Shown one piece after another: positions 7,724 through 15,786 of a stretch of 64,000 bases of DNA (its first letter is position 1; each line of letters opens with the position of its first letter). Made by a program: the position numbers and the translations under genes. This stretch comes from Bradyrhizobium jicamae (lineage in GTDB: Bacteria; Pseudomonadota; Alphaproteobacteria; Rhizobiales; Xanthobacteraceae), in assembly GCF_018130695.1 (NCBI RefSeq), contig NZ_JAFCJX010000011.1, forward strand, positions 186,001 through 250,000, written 5' to 3'. The notes beneath the pieces are model-generated. The model did not search any database. It was not told the DNA's origin and saw only the letters and a program-made list of their open reading frames with translations.

Positions 7724-8341
7724 ATGACTAAGCGCAGTGAGGCGAAGTACAAGATCGATCGCCGTATGGGCCAGAACATCTGGGGCCGCCCGAAGAGCCC
7801 CGTGAACCGCCGCGAATACGGCCCCGGCCAGCACGGCCAGCGCCGCAAGGGCAAGCTCTCCGACTTCGGCGTGCAGCTCCGCGCCAAGCAGAAGCTCAAG
7901 GGCTACTACGCCAACATCAGCGAGCGCCAGTTCCACGGCATCTATGTCGAGGCCGGCCGCATGAAGGGCGACACCGGTGAGAACCTGATCGGCCTCCTGG
8001 AGCGCCGTCTCGACACCGTGGTCTATCGCGCCAAGTTCGTCGCCACGATGTTCGCCGCGCGCCAGTTCATCAACCACGGCCACGTCAAGGTGAACGGCCG
8101 CAAGGTCAACATCGGCAGCTACAAGCTGAAGGTCGGCGACACCATCGAGGTCAAGGAATCCTCCAAGCAGCTGACCCCGGTGCTCGAAGCCTCCCAGCTT
8201 CCCGAGCGCGACGTGCCGGACTTCATCGAAGCCGATCACGGCAAGATGACCGCGAAGTTCGCCCGCATCCCCGGCCTCTCCGACGTGCCGTTCCCGGTGC
8301 AGATGGAGCCGCATCTGATCGTCGAATTCTATTCGCGCTGA
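7724..8341 (+). CDS. rpsD: 30S ribosomal protein S4
   Basis: A 205-residue protein starting MTKRSEAKYKIDRRMGQNIW, a full-length alphaproteobacterial S4. The S4 RNA-binding domain is visible in the middle (LERRLDTVVYRAKFVATMFAARQF, then INHGHVKVNGRKVNI), and the C-terminus VEFYSR is the standard S4 end. S4 binds 16S rRNA and nucleates assembly of the small-subunit body. The start is the ATG at 7724 with an AAGAGGA ribosome site; the frame is open further upstream but those residues are not S4-like. It is a single-gene unit here, with its own promoter and a strong terminator. Confidence 0.98.
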   Translation: MTKRSEAKYKIDRRMGQNIWGRPKSPVNRREYGPGQHGQRRKGKLSDFGVQLRAKQKLKGYYANISERQFHGIYVEAGRMKGDTGENLIGLLERRLDTVVYRAKFVATMFAARQFINHGHVKVNGRKVNIGSYKLKVGDTIEVKESSKQLTPVLEASQLPERDVPDFIEADHGKMTAKFARIPGLSDVPFPVQMEPHLIVEFYSR

Positions 8342-8365
8342 TCATTTCAGCATTGCGAGATTCGG

Positions 8366-8396
8366 AAGGCCCCGGTTTTGCCGGGGCCTTTTTGTT
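8366..8396 (+). terminator. Rho-independent terminator of rpsD
   Basis: A perfect 10-bp stem AAGGCCCCGG / CCGGGGCCTT with loop TTTTG, followed by TTTTTGTTT. It sits 25 bases after the rpsD stop. This is the clearest intrinsic terminator in the window. Confidence 0.9.
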
Positions 8397-8434
8397 TGGG
8401 TAATGTCGCGCGAACCTCATCGAGAGATTTTGTC

Positions 8435-9499
8435 ATGTACACCCCTGCCCGTCCCGATCCGAAGGCGCCGCCTGTCCGCATCAATCTGTTGTCGGACACA
8501 CAGACAAAACCGACGCCGGCGATGCGCGAGGCGATGGCGCGGGCGGAGGTCGGTGACGAGCAGGTTGGCGACGATCCGACCACGAACCTGCTGTGCGACC
8601 GCGTCGCCGAATTGCTCGGCAAGGAAGCCGCGGTGTTCATGCCGTCGGGCACGCTGTGCAACGTCACCGCGACCCTGGTGCATTGCCGTCCCGGCGACGA
8701 GATCCTCGCGCATGCGACCGCGCACATCATCGCGCGCGAGGGCGGCGCACATGCAGCCGTCGGCGGCTTCCAGATCATGCCGCTGCCGGGCGAGGACGGC
8801 CAGTTCACGCCGGAGACGTTCCGCGCCGCGCTGCATCCGCGCACCCGCTACCAGCCGCCGCAGACCGTGGTCAGCGTCGAGCAGACCGCCAATATCGGCG
8901 GCGGCACGATCTGGAAGAAGGCCGCGCTCGATGAGGTCGTGGCAATCGCCAAGGCCCACGGCCTCGCCACCCACATGGACGGCGCGCGGCTGCTCAATGC
9001 CACCGTTGCGACCGGCATCTCCGCGCGCGACATGGCGGCGGGCTGGGATTCGGCCTGGATCGATTTCTCGAAAGGCCTGGGCGCGCCGATCGGCGGCGTG
9101 ATCGCCGGCACGCGCGCCTTCATCGACGAGGTCTGGCGCTGGAAGCAGCGGCTCGGCGGCTCGATGCGGCAATCCGGCATCTGCGCAGCGGCCTGTGTCT
9201 ACGCGCTCGATCATCACGTCGAGCGCCTCGCCGACGATCACGCCAACGCCCGCGCGCTGGCGCGCGGCCTGTCGCAGATCTCTGGCGTCGAGGTGCAGTC
9301 GCCCGAGACCAATCTCGTGTTCTTCAAGCCCGACGGCGCCGGCGTCTCCGGCGACAAGATGGTCAGCGAATTGCGCAAGCGCGGCGTGACGCTGGCGATG
9401 ATGGACGGACGGATCAGGGCCTGCACCCATCTCGACGTCAACGCGGCCCAGATCGAGGAGATGGTGGGACACGTCCGGGATATCGTCCGGGCGGCGTAG
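8435..9499 (+). CDS. ltaE: Low-specificity L-threonine aldolase
   Basis: A 354-residue PLP enzyme of the beta-eliminating lyase family that cleaves L-threonine or allo-threonine to glycine and acetaldehyde. Family landmarks are NLLSDTQTKPTPAMREAM at the N-terminus, AVFMPSGTLCNVTA, HMDGARLLNA, and the PLP lysine in DFSKGLGAPIGG. The usual D-N-x-T-x-P motif reads SDTQTKPT here, a normal variant. The ATG at 8435 is the first credible start; the longer frame would run into the rpsD terminator. The glycine produced connects it to the glycine cleavage genes later in the window, although they are not linked. Confidence 0.92.
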   Translation: MYTPARPDPKAPPVRINLLSDTQTKPTPAMREAMARAEVGDEQVGDDPTTNLLCDRVAELLGKEAAVFMPSGTLCNVTATLVHCRPGDEILAHATAHIIAREGGAHAAVGGFQIMPLPGEDGQFTPETFRAALHPRTRYQPPQTVVSVEQTANIGGGTIWKKAALDEVVAIAKAHGLATHMDGARLLNATVATGISARDMAAGWDSAWIDFSKGLGAPIGGVIAGTRAFIDEVWRWKQRLGGSMRQSGICAAACVYALDHHVERLADDHANARALARGLSQISGVEVQSPETNLVFFKPDGAGVSGDKMVSELRKRGVTLAMMDGRIRACTHLDVNAAQIEEMVGHVRDIVRAA

Positions 9500-9508
9500 C
9501 CCGCACGT

Positions 9509-9596
9509 GTAGCCCGGATGGCGCGCAGCGTAATCCGGGGCAGGTCCATCCGCGAATGAACCGGCCCCGGATTGCGCTTCGCTCCATCCGGGCTAC
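9509..9596. repeat. Palindromic intergenic repeat (GTAGCCCGG family)
   Basis: Long inverted repeat: the left arm starts GTAGCCCGGATGG and the right arm ends CCATCCGGGCTAC. It sits between the convergent aldolase and hydrolase genes, where it could end both transcripts. Same family as 1365-1434 and 20543-20628. Confidence 0.8.
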
Positions 9597-9603
9597 GAAA
9601 CCA

Positions 9604-10899
9604 CTACCTTCCCATCGCCTGATAGATCAGCGTCTTCAGCGCGAGCTGGATCCGGCCGCGCTGCGATGGCGTCTGCACCATGAAGATCCCGAACAGATCG
9701 TCCTCGGGATCGATGAAGAAGAACGTGCCGCCGACGCCGTCCCAGCGATACTCACCGAGCGGCCATGACGTGCCCGGCGGCACCGCGGTGCGCACGGCGA
9801 AGCCGAGGCCGAAGCCACTCGTGACGCCCGGATAGTAATTCTGGTCACGCGCGATCTTCGTCTCCGGACCGATGTGGTCGGATGCCATCAGCGCGATGGT
9901 CTCGGGCTTGAGGTAGCGCCGGCCGTCATACGTCCCGCGGTTCAGCAGCATCTGCGCGAAACGCGCGTAATCGCCGATGGTGCCGACCATGCCGCCGCCG
10001 CCGGATTGCCATTTCACGGGCCGGCGCGGATCGCGCACCGGCGTGGTCGGATTGACCAGGCGATCGTCTGGCATCGGCTCGGCGATGCGCAGGAAGTTCT
10101 TGGGATCGGCGACGTAGAAAGCTGTCTCGGTCATGCCGAGCGGATCGAGCAGCCGCTCCTTCTCGAACTGCAGCAGCGTCTTGCCCGAGATCACCTCGAC
10201 CACGCGGCCGAGCACGTCGGTGGAATAGCCGTAGTCCCACATCGTGCCCGGCTGCTCGACCAGCGGCAGCGTCGCGATCTTCGCGACGAAATCGGCATTG
10301 CTGAGGTCGGCGTGGAAGAGATTGGCCTGCGCATACAGCTCACGCACGGCGCCGCCGCCATAGTAGCCGTAAGGCAGCCCCGACGTATGGCGCAGCAGGT
10401 CCTTGATCGTGACCGGACGCGCGAGCGGCTCCAGCGTCAGCGTGACCTTGCCGTCCTCCCCCTTCTTCTCGACGCCGACTTTCATGTCGGCAAAGGCCGG
10501 AATGTATTTCGAGACGGGATCGTCGATGGAGAGCCTGCCCTCCTCGACCAGCATCATCGCCATCACTGATGTGATCGCCTTGGACATCGAATACAGGCGG
10601 AAGATGGTGTCTGAACTCATCGCAAGCTCGGTTGCGACGTCGCGGACGCCAAAACTCTCGTAGTAAACCGGCTTGCCGTGCTGCTGCAGCAGCAGGATCG
10701 CGCCGGGAATCTTGCCCGTCGCGATCTCGTTCCTGATGTAGTCGGAGACCTTCGCCAATCCCTCAGGCGAGAACGTGCGGGCCCGCATCTCGGAGGCCCG
10801 CGCACCGAACGTCCCGAACAGCAGAACGAGCGCCGCGATCAGCGCGCGGCGCCCGCACAGGTCAACGCGCCAGGACGGCTTAATTCGCCAGGGCTTCAT
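9604..10899 (-). CDS. Serine hydrolase of the beta-lactamase / EstB family (copy 2)
   Basis: A 431-residue exported protein with an N-terminal hydrophobic signal (ALIAALVLLFGTFGARA). The active-site Ser-x-x-Lys is S104-M-S-K107, and the second motif is Tyr-x-Ser (YGYSTDVLG). This fits family VIII esterases, class C beta-lactamases and D-aminopeptidases of PF00144; the physiological substrate is unknown and beta-lactamase activity should not be assumed. It is the downstream member of a tandem pair: its start lies 20 bases inside the end of the upstream copy, so translation is probably coupled. Confidence 0.88.
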   Translation of the reverse strand: MKPWRIKPSWRVDLCGRRALIAALVLLFGTFGARASEMRARTFSPEGLAKVSDYIRNEIATGKIPGAILLLQQHGKPVYYESFGVRDVATELAMSSDTIFRLYSMSKAITSVMAMMLVEEGRLSIDDPVSKYIPAFADMKVGVEKKGEDGKVTLTLEPLARPVTIKDLLRHTSGLPYGYYGGGAVRELYAQANLFHADLSNADFVAKIATLPLVEQPGTMWDYGYSTDVLGRVVEVISGKTLLQFEKERLLDPLGMTETAFYVADPKNFLRIAEPMPDDRLVNPTTPVRDPRRPVKWQSGGGGMVGTIGDYARFAQMLLNRGTYDGRRYLKPETIALMASDHIGPETKIARDQNYYPGVTSGFGLGFAVRTAVPPGTSWPLGEYRWDGVGGTFFFIDPEDDLFGIFMVQTPSQRGRIQLALKTLIYQAMGR

Positions 10900-12160
10900 A
10901 GACCAACTGCTTCAAAGTCCGCTGAATGCGCTGGCGTTCGGTCGGCGTCTGCTCGAGCAGGACGAAGAACATGTCCTGCTTCGGATCGACCACGAAGTAG
11001 CAGCCACTGGCGCCGTCCCATTTCAATTCTCCGAGGTCGCCCGGCGGCGGCGGCTTGGCGTTGCCGGGATCGGTGCGAACGGCAAGGCCAAGGCCGAAGC
11101 CAAAGCCGTCGCCGGGGAAATAGAAATAGTCACGCTCGACGCCGGAACCAGGGCCGATCTGATCCTTGGTCATCAGCTTGAAGGTCTCGGGCTTCAGGTA
11201 GGTCTTGCCCTCGAACGTGCCGCCGTTGAGCACCATTTGCACGAAGCGCGCATAGTCGCCCATGGTCGAGACCATGCCGCCGCTGGCGGATTCCCATTTC
11301 TTGACCTTGGTCGGATCGTTGATGCGGCCGACGCGGAAATCGCTGTCGTTCGGCATCGGCTGCGCCATCAGCTTCACTTTCGCAGGATCGGTGACGAAGA
11401 AGCTGGTGTCGGTCATCCCCATCGGATCAAGCAGCTTCTCGCGCTCGATCGCATACAGCGACTTGCCGGCCGCGACCTCCATCACCCGCGCCAGGATGTC
11501 GGTGGAGTGGCCGTATTGCCAGAGCTTGCCGGGCTGATTGTGCAGCGGCAGTTTTGCAATCCGCTCGGCGAACTCGGCAAGGTCGAAATCGCCGGCATAG
11601 ATATTGGCGTCCTTGTAGGCCTTGCGCACCAGGCTGTCGCCATAGAAGCCGTAGGTGACGCCCGAGGTGTGCGTCATCAGATCGTGCACCGTCACCGGGC
11701 GGTCCGGCGCCACCAGCTCGAGCGTCTTGCTGCCGTCGTCGGCCTTCTTCTCGACGCCGACCTTCACATTGGCAAAGGACGGAATGTACTTCGAGACGGG
11801 ATCGTCGAGCTTGATCTTGCCCTCCTCCAGAAGCTGCATCGACACCACGGCGGTGATCGCCTTGGTCATCGAGAACAGGCGGAAGATGGTCTTGTCGGTC
11901 AGCGGCGCCTTGCTCTCGACGTCCTGCACGCCGAAGGACTCCTTGTAGATCGGCTTGCCGTGCTGCTGGATCAGCACCATCGCGCCGGGGATCTTGCCGG
12001 TCGCGACCTCGTTCTTGAAGAACTCGCCGATCCTGGCGAGCTTGTCGGGGTTGAACTTGGCGCCGGCCGGAACCTCATAGGTGCCTTCGCCGCGCGCGGG
12101 CGCAGCCGCCAGCAACGCCGCAACGGCGGTCGCACAAAACAATCGCAAAAATGTCATCAA
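10880..12160 (-). CDS. Serine hydrolase of the beta-lactamase / EstB family (copy 1)
   Basis: A 426-residue exported protein with signal peptide MMTFLRLFCATAVAALLAAA. The catalytic S97-M-T-K100 and YGHSTDILA motifs match its downstream neighbour, and long stretches are near identical in pattern (for example DDPVSKYIP). The two genes clearly arose by tandem duplication, and this one comes first in the transcript. It likely acts in the periplasm on an ester, amide or peptide substrate. A ribosome site GGGAGG precedes the ATG. Confidence 0.9.
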   Translation of the reverse strand: MMTFLRLFCATAVAALLAAAPARGEGTYEVPAGAKFNPDKLARIGEFFKNEVATGKIPGAMVLIQQHGKPIYKESFGVQDVESKAPLTDKTIFRLFSMTKAITAVVSMQLLEEGKIKLDDPVSKYIPSFANVKVGVEKKADDGSKTLELVAPDRPVTVHDLMTHTSGVTYGFYGDSLVRKAYKDANIYAGDFDLAEFAERIAKLPLHNQPGKLWQYGHSTDILARVMEVAAGKSLYAIEREKLLDPMGMTDTSFFVTDPAKVKLMAQPMPNDSDFRVGRINDPTKVKKWESASGGMVSTMGDYARFVQMVLNGGTFEGKTYLKPETFKLMTKDQIGPGSGVERDYFYFPGDGFGFGLGLAVRTDPGNAKPPPPGDLGELKWDGASGCYFVVDPKQDMFFVLLEQTPTERQRIQRTLKQLVYEALAN

Positions 12161-12202
12161 ATCCCTCCCCGGAAAACGCCGGGGAGTGTAGCCAGCACGT
12201 CA

Positions 12203-12748
12203 TCAGGCACAAGGGCTGCCGAACGCGTCCAAAGCGTCCTGATGCAATTCGCCGCTGCTCCTGGAGAAGCAGCAGAAGGTCACCTGCGTCACGCCAGGGG
12301 CTGAGGTCAGCGCACCAACGACGGTCTTCACCGCAATCTTCGCGGCCCTGTCAGGCGGAAAGCGAAAAACGCCCGTCGAGATCGCCGGAAAGGCAACGGA
12401 GGAAAGATTATTGGCGTGGCACAGCTCGATGCCGCGGCGATAGCACGATGCGAGGTCGGCATCCTCGCCTCGGTCGCCGCCGTACCAGACGGGACCGACC
12501 GCATGAATGACATGCTTGGCCGGAAGCAGGTATCCTTTGGTGATCTTGGCGTCGCCGGTGGCGCAACCGCCGAGCGTCCGGCACTCGTCGTACAGCTCTG
12601 GACCAGCCGCGTCGTGGATCGCACCATCAACACCGCCGCCACCGAGCAACGACGAATTGGCCGCGTTGACGATGGCGTCAACGCGCAACGTGGTGATGTC
12701 AGCAACGATGATGTCGAGCCGCGCGTGACCGACGCGGCGCGCGGTCAC
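12203..12748 (-). CDS. Macrodomain protein, O-acetyl-ADP-ribose deacetylase type
   Basis: A 181-residue single-domain protein. The ADP-ribose pocket is visible: DITTLRVDAIVNAANSSLLGGGGVDGAIH (positions about 17-45), and AFPAISTGVFRFP in the second loop. These match MacroD/YmdB-type enzymes that hydrolyse O-acetyl-ADP-ribose and remove ADP-ribose from acidic residues. It starts 2 bases after the stop of the upstream grxD gene on the same strand, so the two are probably one transcript. No sirtuin or toxin partner is adjacent. Confidence 0.92.
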   Translation of the reverse strand: MTARRVGHARLDIIVADITTLRVDAIVNAANSSLLGGGGVDGAIHDAAGPELYDECRTLGGCATGDAKITKGYLLPAKHVIHAVGPVWYGGDRGEDADLASCYRRGIELCHANNLSSVAFPAISTGVFRFPPDRAAKIAVKTVVGALTSAPGVTQVTFCCFSRSSGELHQDALDAFGSPCA

Positions 12749-12750
12749 AA

Positions 12751-13083
12751 TCAGGCCGCCGCGTCGACCGGGATGCCCTTGTCGGCAAACAGCTGCTGCA
12801 GCTCACCGGCCTGGAACATCTCGCGGACGATATCGCAGCCGCCGACGAACTCGCCCTTCACGTAGAGCTGCGGAATGGTCGGCCAGTTCGAATACTCCTT
12901 GATGCCGTTGCGCAGTTCGGCAGATTCAAGAACGTTGAGGCCTTTGTAGCCGACGCCGATGTGGTCGAGGATCTGGACCACCTGGCCGGAGAACCCGCAC
13001 TGCGGAAATTGCGGCGTGCCCTTCATGAACAGCACGACGTCGTTGGCCTTCACTTCGTTGTCGATGAATTGCTCGATGCTCAT
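12751..13083 (-). CDS. grxD: Monothiol glutaredoxin, Grx4 type
   Basis: A 110-residue glutaredoxin with the monothiol active site CGFS in FPQCGFSGQ, the TIPQLYVKG cis-proline loop and the GGCDIV glutathione contact. Grx4 proteins bind a [2Fe-2S] cluster with glutathione and deliver it with BolA. The ATG at 13083 has a GAAGGAAG ribosome site and gives the standard N-terminus MSIEQFID; the longer frame adding 15 residues is rejected. In many alphaproteobacteria grxD sits beside bolA and purL, but here bolA is 3.9 kb away. The macrodomain gene follows directly. Confidence 0.95.
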   Translation of the reverse strand: MSIEQFIDNEVKANDVVLFMKGTPQFPQCGFSGQVVQILDHIGVGYKGLNVLESAELRNGIKEYSNWPTIPQLYVKGEFVGGCDIVREMFQAGELQQLFADKGIPVDAAA

Positions 13084-13391
13084 TGTGGCTTCCTTTGCGG
13101 GCGGACCCTCAAGCCAACCTTTGAACATCGGTTGGCCGGTCCACCCTGTCTAACCCGTGACTTGCCATATATGTAGCCCAAACCATTGTGCATCCAAAGC
13201 AAAATGGCGGGGGTCTGGCATGCCCGGAGGTTGGGCGGCGGCCCATTGGGCCTCGATCATAGCCTGATGACATTCATATCATAGCGCCTGAGGAGGTCTT
13301 TTTTCCTGTAACAGAGCCCCTATCTAGGACGAACTGTCCGTTAGGAACCTGTCTGCCGAACCAACGTTCTCTCCACTCACCGGAGATACCT
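13084..13391. other. Intergenic region between grxD and egtB
   Basis: A 308-base spacer between divergent genes. I see no gene and no palindromic repeat. It has stretches of lower GC (near 13255-13330) that fit promoter DNA, but I cannot place a convincing -35/-10 pair. Confidence 0.45.
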
Positions 13392-14645
13392 GTGACGAAA
13401 ACAGCATCCGCTGCGGCCGCCCTTTCCGCCCCTACCCCGTCACTGCTCTCCCAATCCGGGTCGCTCGCCCGGCGGCTGGTCGAGGCTTACCGCGCCGTGC
13501 GCGAGGAAACCGAACGCCGCGCCGCACCGCTGTCGCCGGAAGACCAATTGATCCAGTCGATGCCGGACGCGAGCCCCGCCAAATGGCACCGCGCGCACAC
13601 GACCTGGTTCTTCGAGCAATTCCTGCTCGGCGAGCACGTCGCGGGCTACACGCCGTTCCACCCCGACTACGCCTATCTCTTCAATTCCTATTACGTCAGC
13701 GCCGGCCCGCGCCATGCCCGCCACCAGCGCGGCCATCTGACGCGCCCGAGTGCGGATGAAGTCACCGCCTATCGCCGCCATGTCGACGCGGAGGTGGTGA
13801 AATTCTTCCAGTCCGCGAGCGAGGACGCGCTGACAAAACTCGTGCCGCTGGTCGAGGTCGGCCTCAATCATGAGCAGCAGCATCAGGAGTTGATGATCAC
13901 CGACATCCTGCATGCCTTCGCGCAGAACCCGATTCCGCCGGCCTATGATCCCGCCTGGCGCTTCCCGGCATCGAACCGCGGGGCCGAGGAATGGGTCGCG
14001 CTGAACGAGGGCATCCACACCGTCGGTCACGGCGACGACAGCTTCCATTTCGACAATGAGAAGCCGGCGCACCGCGCCCTCGTCGGTCCGGTCAAGCTCG
14101 CGAAGAATCTCGTCACCAATGCCGAATGGCTCGCCTTCATGAAGGACGGCGGCTACGCGACCGCGACGCTCTGGCTGATGGACGGCTTTGCCGCCGCCAA
14201 CAACGAGGGCTGGCAAGCACCCGGCCATTGGCGCGAGATCGATGGCAAATGGAAGATCATGACGCTCGGTGGCCTGCAGCCGATCGATCCCGACGCGCCG
14301 GTCTGTCACGTCAGTTATTACGAGGCCGACGCGTTCGCGCGCTGGGCCGGCAAGCATCTGCCGACCGAGATGGAATGGGAGGTCGCGGCCCGCGCCGGCC
14401 AGCTCAACGACGCCTACGGCATCGTCTGGCAATGGACCCGCAGCTCCTACTCGCCCTATCCCGGCTATCGCGCCATCGAGGGCGCGCTCGGCGAATACAA
14501 CGGCAAGTTCATGGTCAACCAGCTGGTGCTGCGCGGCTCCTCGCTGGCAACGCCTGAAGGTCACAGCCGCGTCACCTACCGCAACTTCTTCTATCCGCAC
14601 CACCGCTGGCAGTTCACGGGACTACGCCTCGCCGACTACGCCTGA
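13392..14645 (+). CDS. egtB: Ergothioneine biosynthesis sulfoxide synthase EgtB
   Basis: A 417-residue two-domain enzyme: an N-terminal DinB-like domain with the iron-binding histidines in KWHRAHTTWFFE (H66/H69) and NHEQQHQEL (H160/H164), and a C-terminal formylglycine-generating-enzyme-like domain with LPTEMEWEVAAR and FFYPHHRWQFTGLRLA. EgtB is a non-heme iron enzyme that joins a thiol (gamma-Glu-Cys or Cys) to trimethyl-histidine and oxidises it to a sulfoxide. The start is GTG at 13392, placed after GGAG and giving a normal N-terminus. egtD follows after 53 bases on the same strand, so this is an ergothioneine operon. Confidence 0.95.
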   Translation: MTKTASAAAALSAPTPSLLSQSGSLARRLVEAYRAVREETERRAAPLSPEDQLIQSMPDASPAKWHRAHTTWFFEQFLLGEHVAGYTPFHPDYAYLFNSYYVSAGPRHARHQRGHLTRPSADEVTAYRRHVDAEVVKFFQSASEDALTKLVPLVEVGLNHEQQHQELMITDILHAFAQNPIPPAYDPAWRFPASNRGAEEWVALNEGIHTVGHGDDSFHFDNEKPAHRALVGPVKLAKNLVTNAEWLAFMKDGGYATATLWLMDGFAAANNEGWQAPGHWREIDGKWKIMTLGGLQPIDPDAPVCHVSYYEADAFARWAGKHLPTEMEWEVAARAGQLNDAYGIVWQWTRSSYSPYPGYRAIEGALGEYNGKFMVNQLVLRGSSLATPEGHSRVTYRNFFYPHHRWQFTGLRLADYA

Positions 14646-14698
14646 TCTGATCTCTGTCAACATCGTCACGCGCGGGAAAGCGCGTTCAGGAGAGTATC

Positions 14699-15670
14699 AT
14701 GAATGTGCACACTCCCGCTTTGGGCAATTCCGATCCGTTCGATGAAGCCACCTCGATCTTCGCAGATGACGTGATCGGCGCGCTCGCGCAGCATCCGAAG
14801 CGGCTGTCACCGAAATATTTCTACGACGCGGCGGGCTCGGAGCTGTTCGAGCAGATCACGGTGCTGCCGGAATATTATCCGACCCGCACCGAGCTCGGCA
14901 TCCTGCGCAACCGCGGAGCCGAGATCGCCGCGATCATTCCGAAGGGCGCAGCGCTGGTCGAATTTGGCGCCGGTGCGACGACAAAAGTGCGGCTGCTGCT
15001 GCAGCATTGCGAGTTCGCCGCCTATGTCCCCGTCGACATCTCCGGCGATTTCCTGACGCAGCAGGCCGCGGGCCTGCGCAAGGATTTCCCCAGGCTTGCG
15101 GTCCATCCGGTCACCGCGGATTTCACCGCGCCCTTCGCGCTGCCGGAGGAGATCAGGGACCTGCCGAAGGTCGGCTTCTTTCCGGGCTCGACGCTCGGCA
15201 ATTTCGAGCCGCAGGAAGCCGCCGCCTTCCTGCGCACCGCGCGCGAGATCCTCGGCCGCGGCGCGCAGATGATCATCGGCGTCGATCTGGAGAAGGACGA
15301 GCGCGTGCTCTACGACGCCTACAATGACGCGGCCGGCGTCACCGCGCGCTTCAACCTCAATGTGCTGGTGCGCATCAACCGCGAGCTTGGCGGCAATTTT
15401 GACATCTCCGCCTTCAACCACCGCTCGATCTATAACCGCGACCGCCACAGGATCGAGATGCACCTGATCAGCCGCAAGGCCCAGACCGTGCGCATCCTCG
15501 GCAAGTCCTTCTCGTTCCGACCGGGCGAGAGCATTCACACCGAGAACAGCTACAAATACTCGCTCGACCGCTTCACCGCGCTCGCCCGCGAGACCGGCTG
15601 GACGGTGCGCAACTCCTGGACCGATAATGCGAAGATGTTCTCGGTGCACGCGCTGACGGCGTCGGACTGA
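14699..15670 (+). CDS. egtD: L-histidine N-alpha-methyltransferase EgtD
   Basis: A 323-residue SAM-dependent enzyme that trimethylates histidine to hercynine, the first step of ergothioneine synthesis. Landmarks: LSPKYFYDAAGSELFEQIT and YYPTRTELGIL at the substrate side, LVEFGAGATTKVRLLL as the SAM-binding loop, and FFPGSTLGNFEP in the centre. A strong AGGAGA ribosome site precedes the ATG. The gene directly follows egtB. No egtA, egtC or egtE is seen nearby, so the C-S lyase step must be encoded elsewhere. Confidence 0.95.
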   Translation: MNVHTPALGNSDPFDEATSIFADDVIGALAQHPKRLSPKYFYDAAGSELFEQITVLPEYYPTRTELGILRNRGAEIAAIIPKGAALVEFGAGATTKVRLLLQHCEFAAYVPVDISGDFLTQQAAGLRKDFPRLAVHPVTADFTAPFALPEEIRDLPKVGFFPGSTLGNFEPQEAAAFLRTAREILGRGAQMIIGVDLEKDERVLYDAYNDAAGVTARFNLNVLVRINRELGGNFDISAFNHRSIYNRDRHRIEMHLISRKAQTVRILGKSFSFRPGESIHTENSYKYSLDRFTALARETGWTVRNSWTDNAKMFSVHALTASD

Positions 15671-15682
15671 GACGGCTCTCTC

Positions 15683-15770
15683 CCCGTCATTGCGAGGAGC
15701 GAAGCAACGAAGCAATCCATATCTCCGCAAGCCGTGAGATGGATTGCTTCGCTTCGCTCGCAATGACGGG
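15683..15770. repeat. Palindromic repeat (CGTCATTGCGAG family)
   Basis: An 88-bp inverted repeat: left arm CCCGTCATTGCGAG, right arm CTCGCAATGACGGG, with inner arms AGCAATCCAT / ATGGATTGCT. It lies between convergent egtD and the LtrA gene. A second copy is at 31630-31714. I recognise this as a very common Bradyrhizobium/Rhodopseudomonas intergenic element. Confidence 0.85.
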
Positions 15771-15786
15771 ATAAAACTGCACCGCC

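Noticed and set aside
10775..12304. 509-codon plus-strand open frame opposite the two serine hydrolases
   Set aside because: It is antisense to two well-defined hydrolases and has repetitive Arg/Gly/Ala/His composition; it comes from the high-GC third positions.
13084..13128. 15-residue N-terminal extension of grxD
   Set aside because: The extension is not part of the Grx4 family, and a ribosome site precedes the internal ATG.
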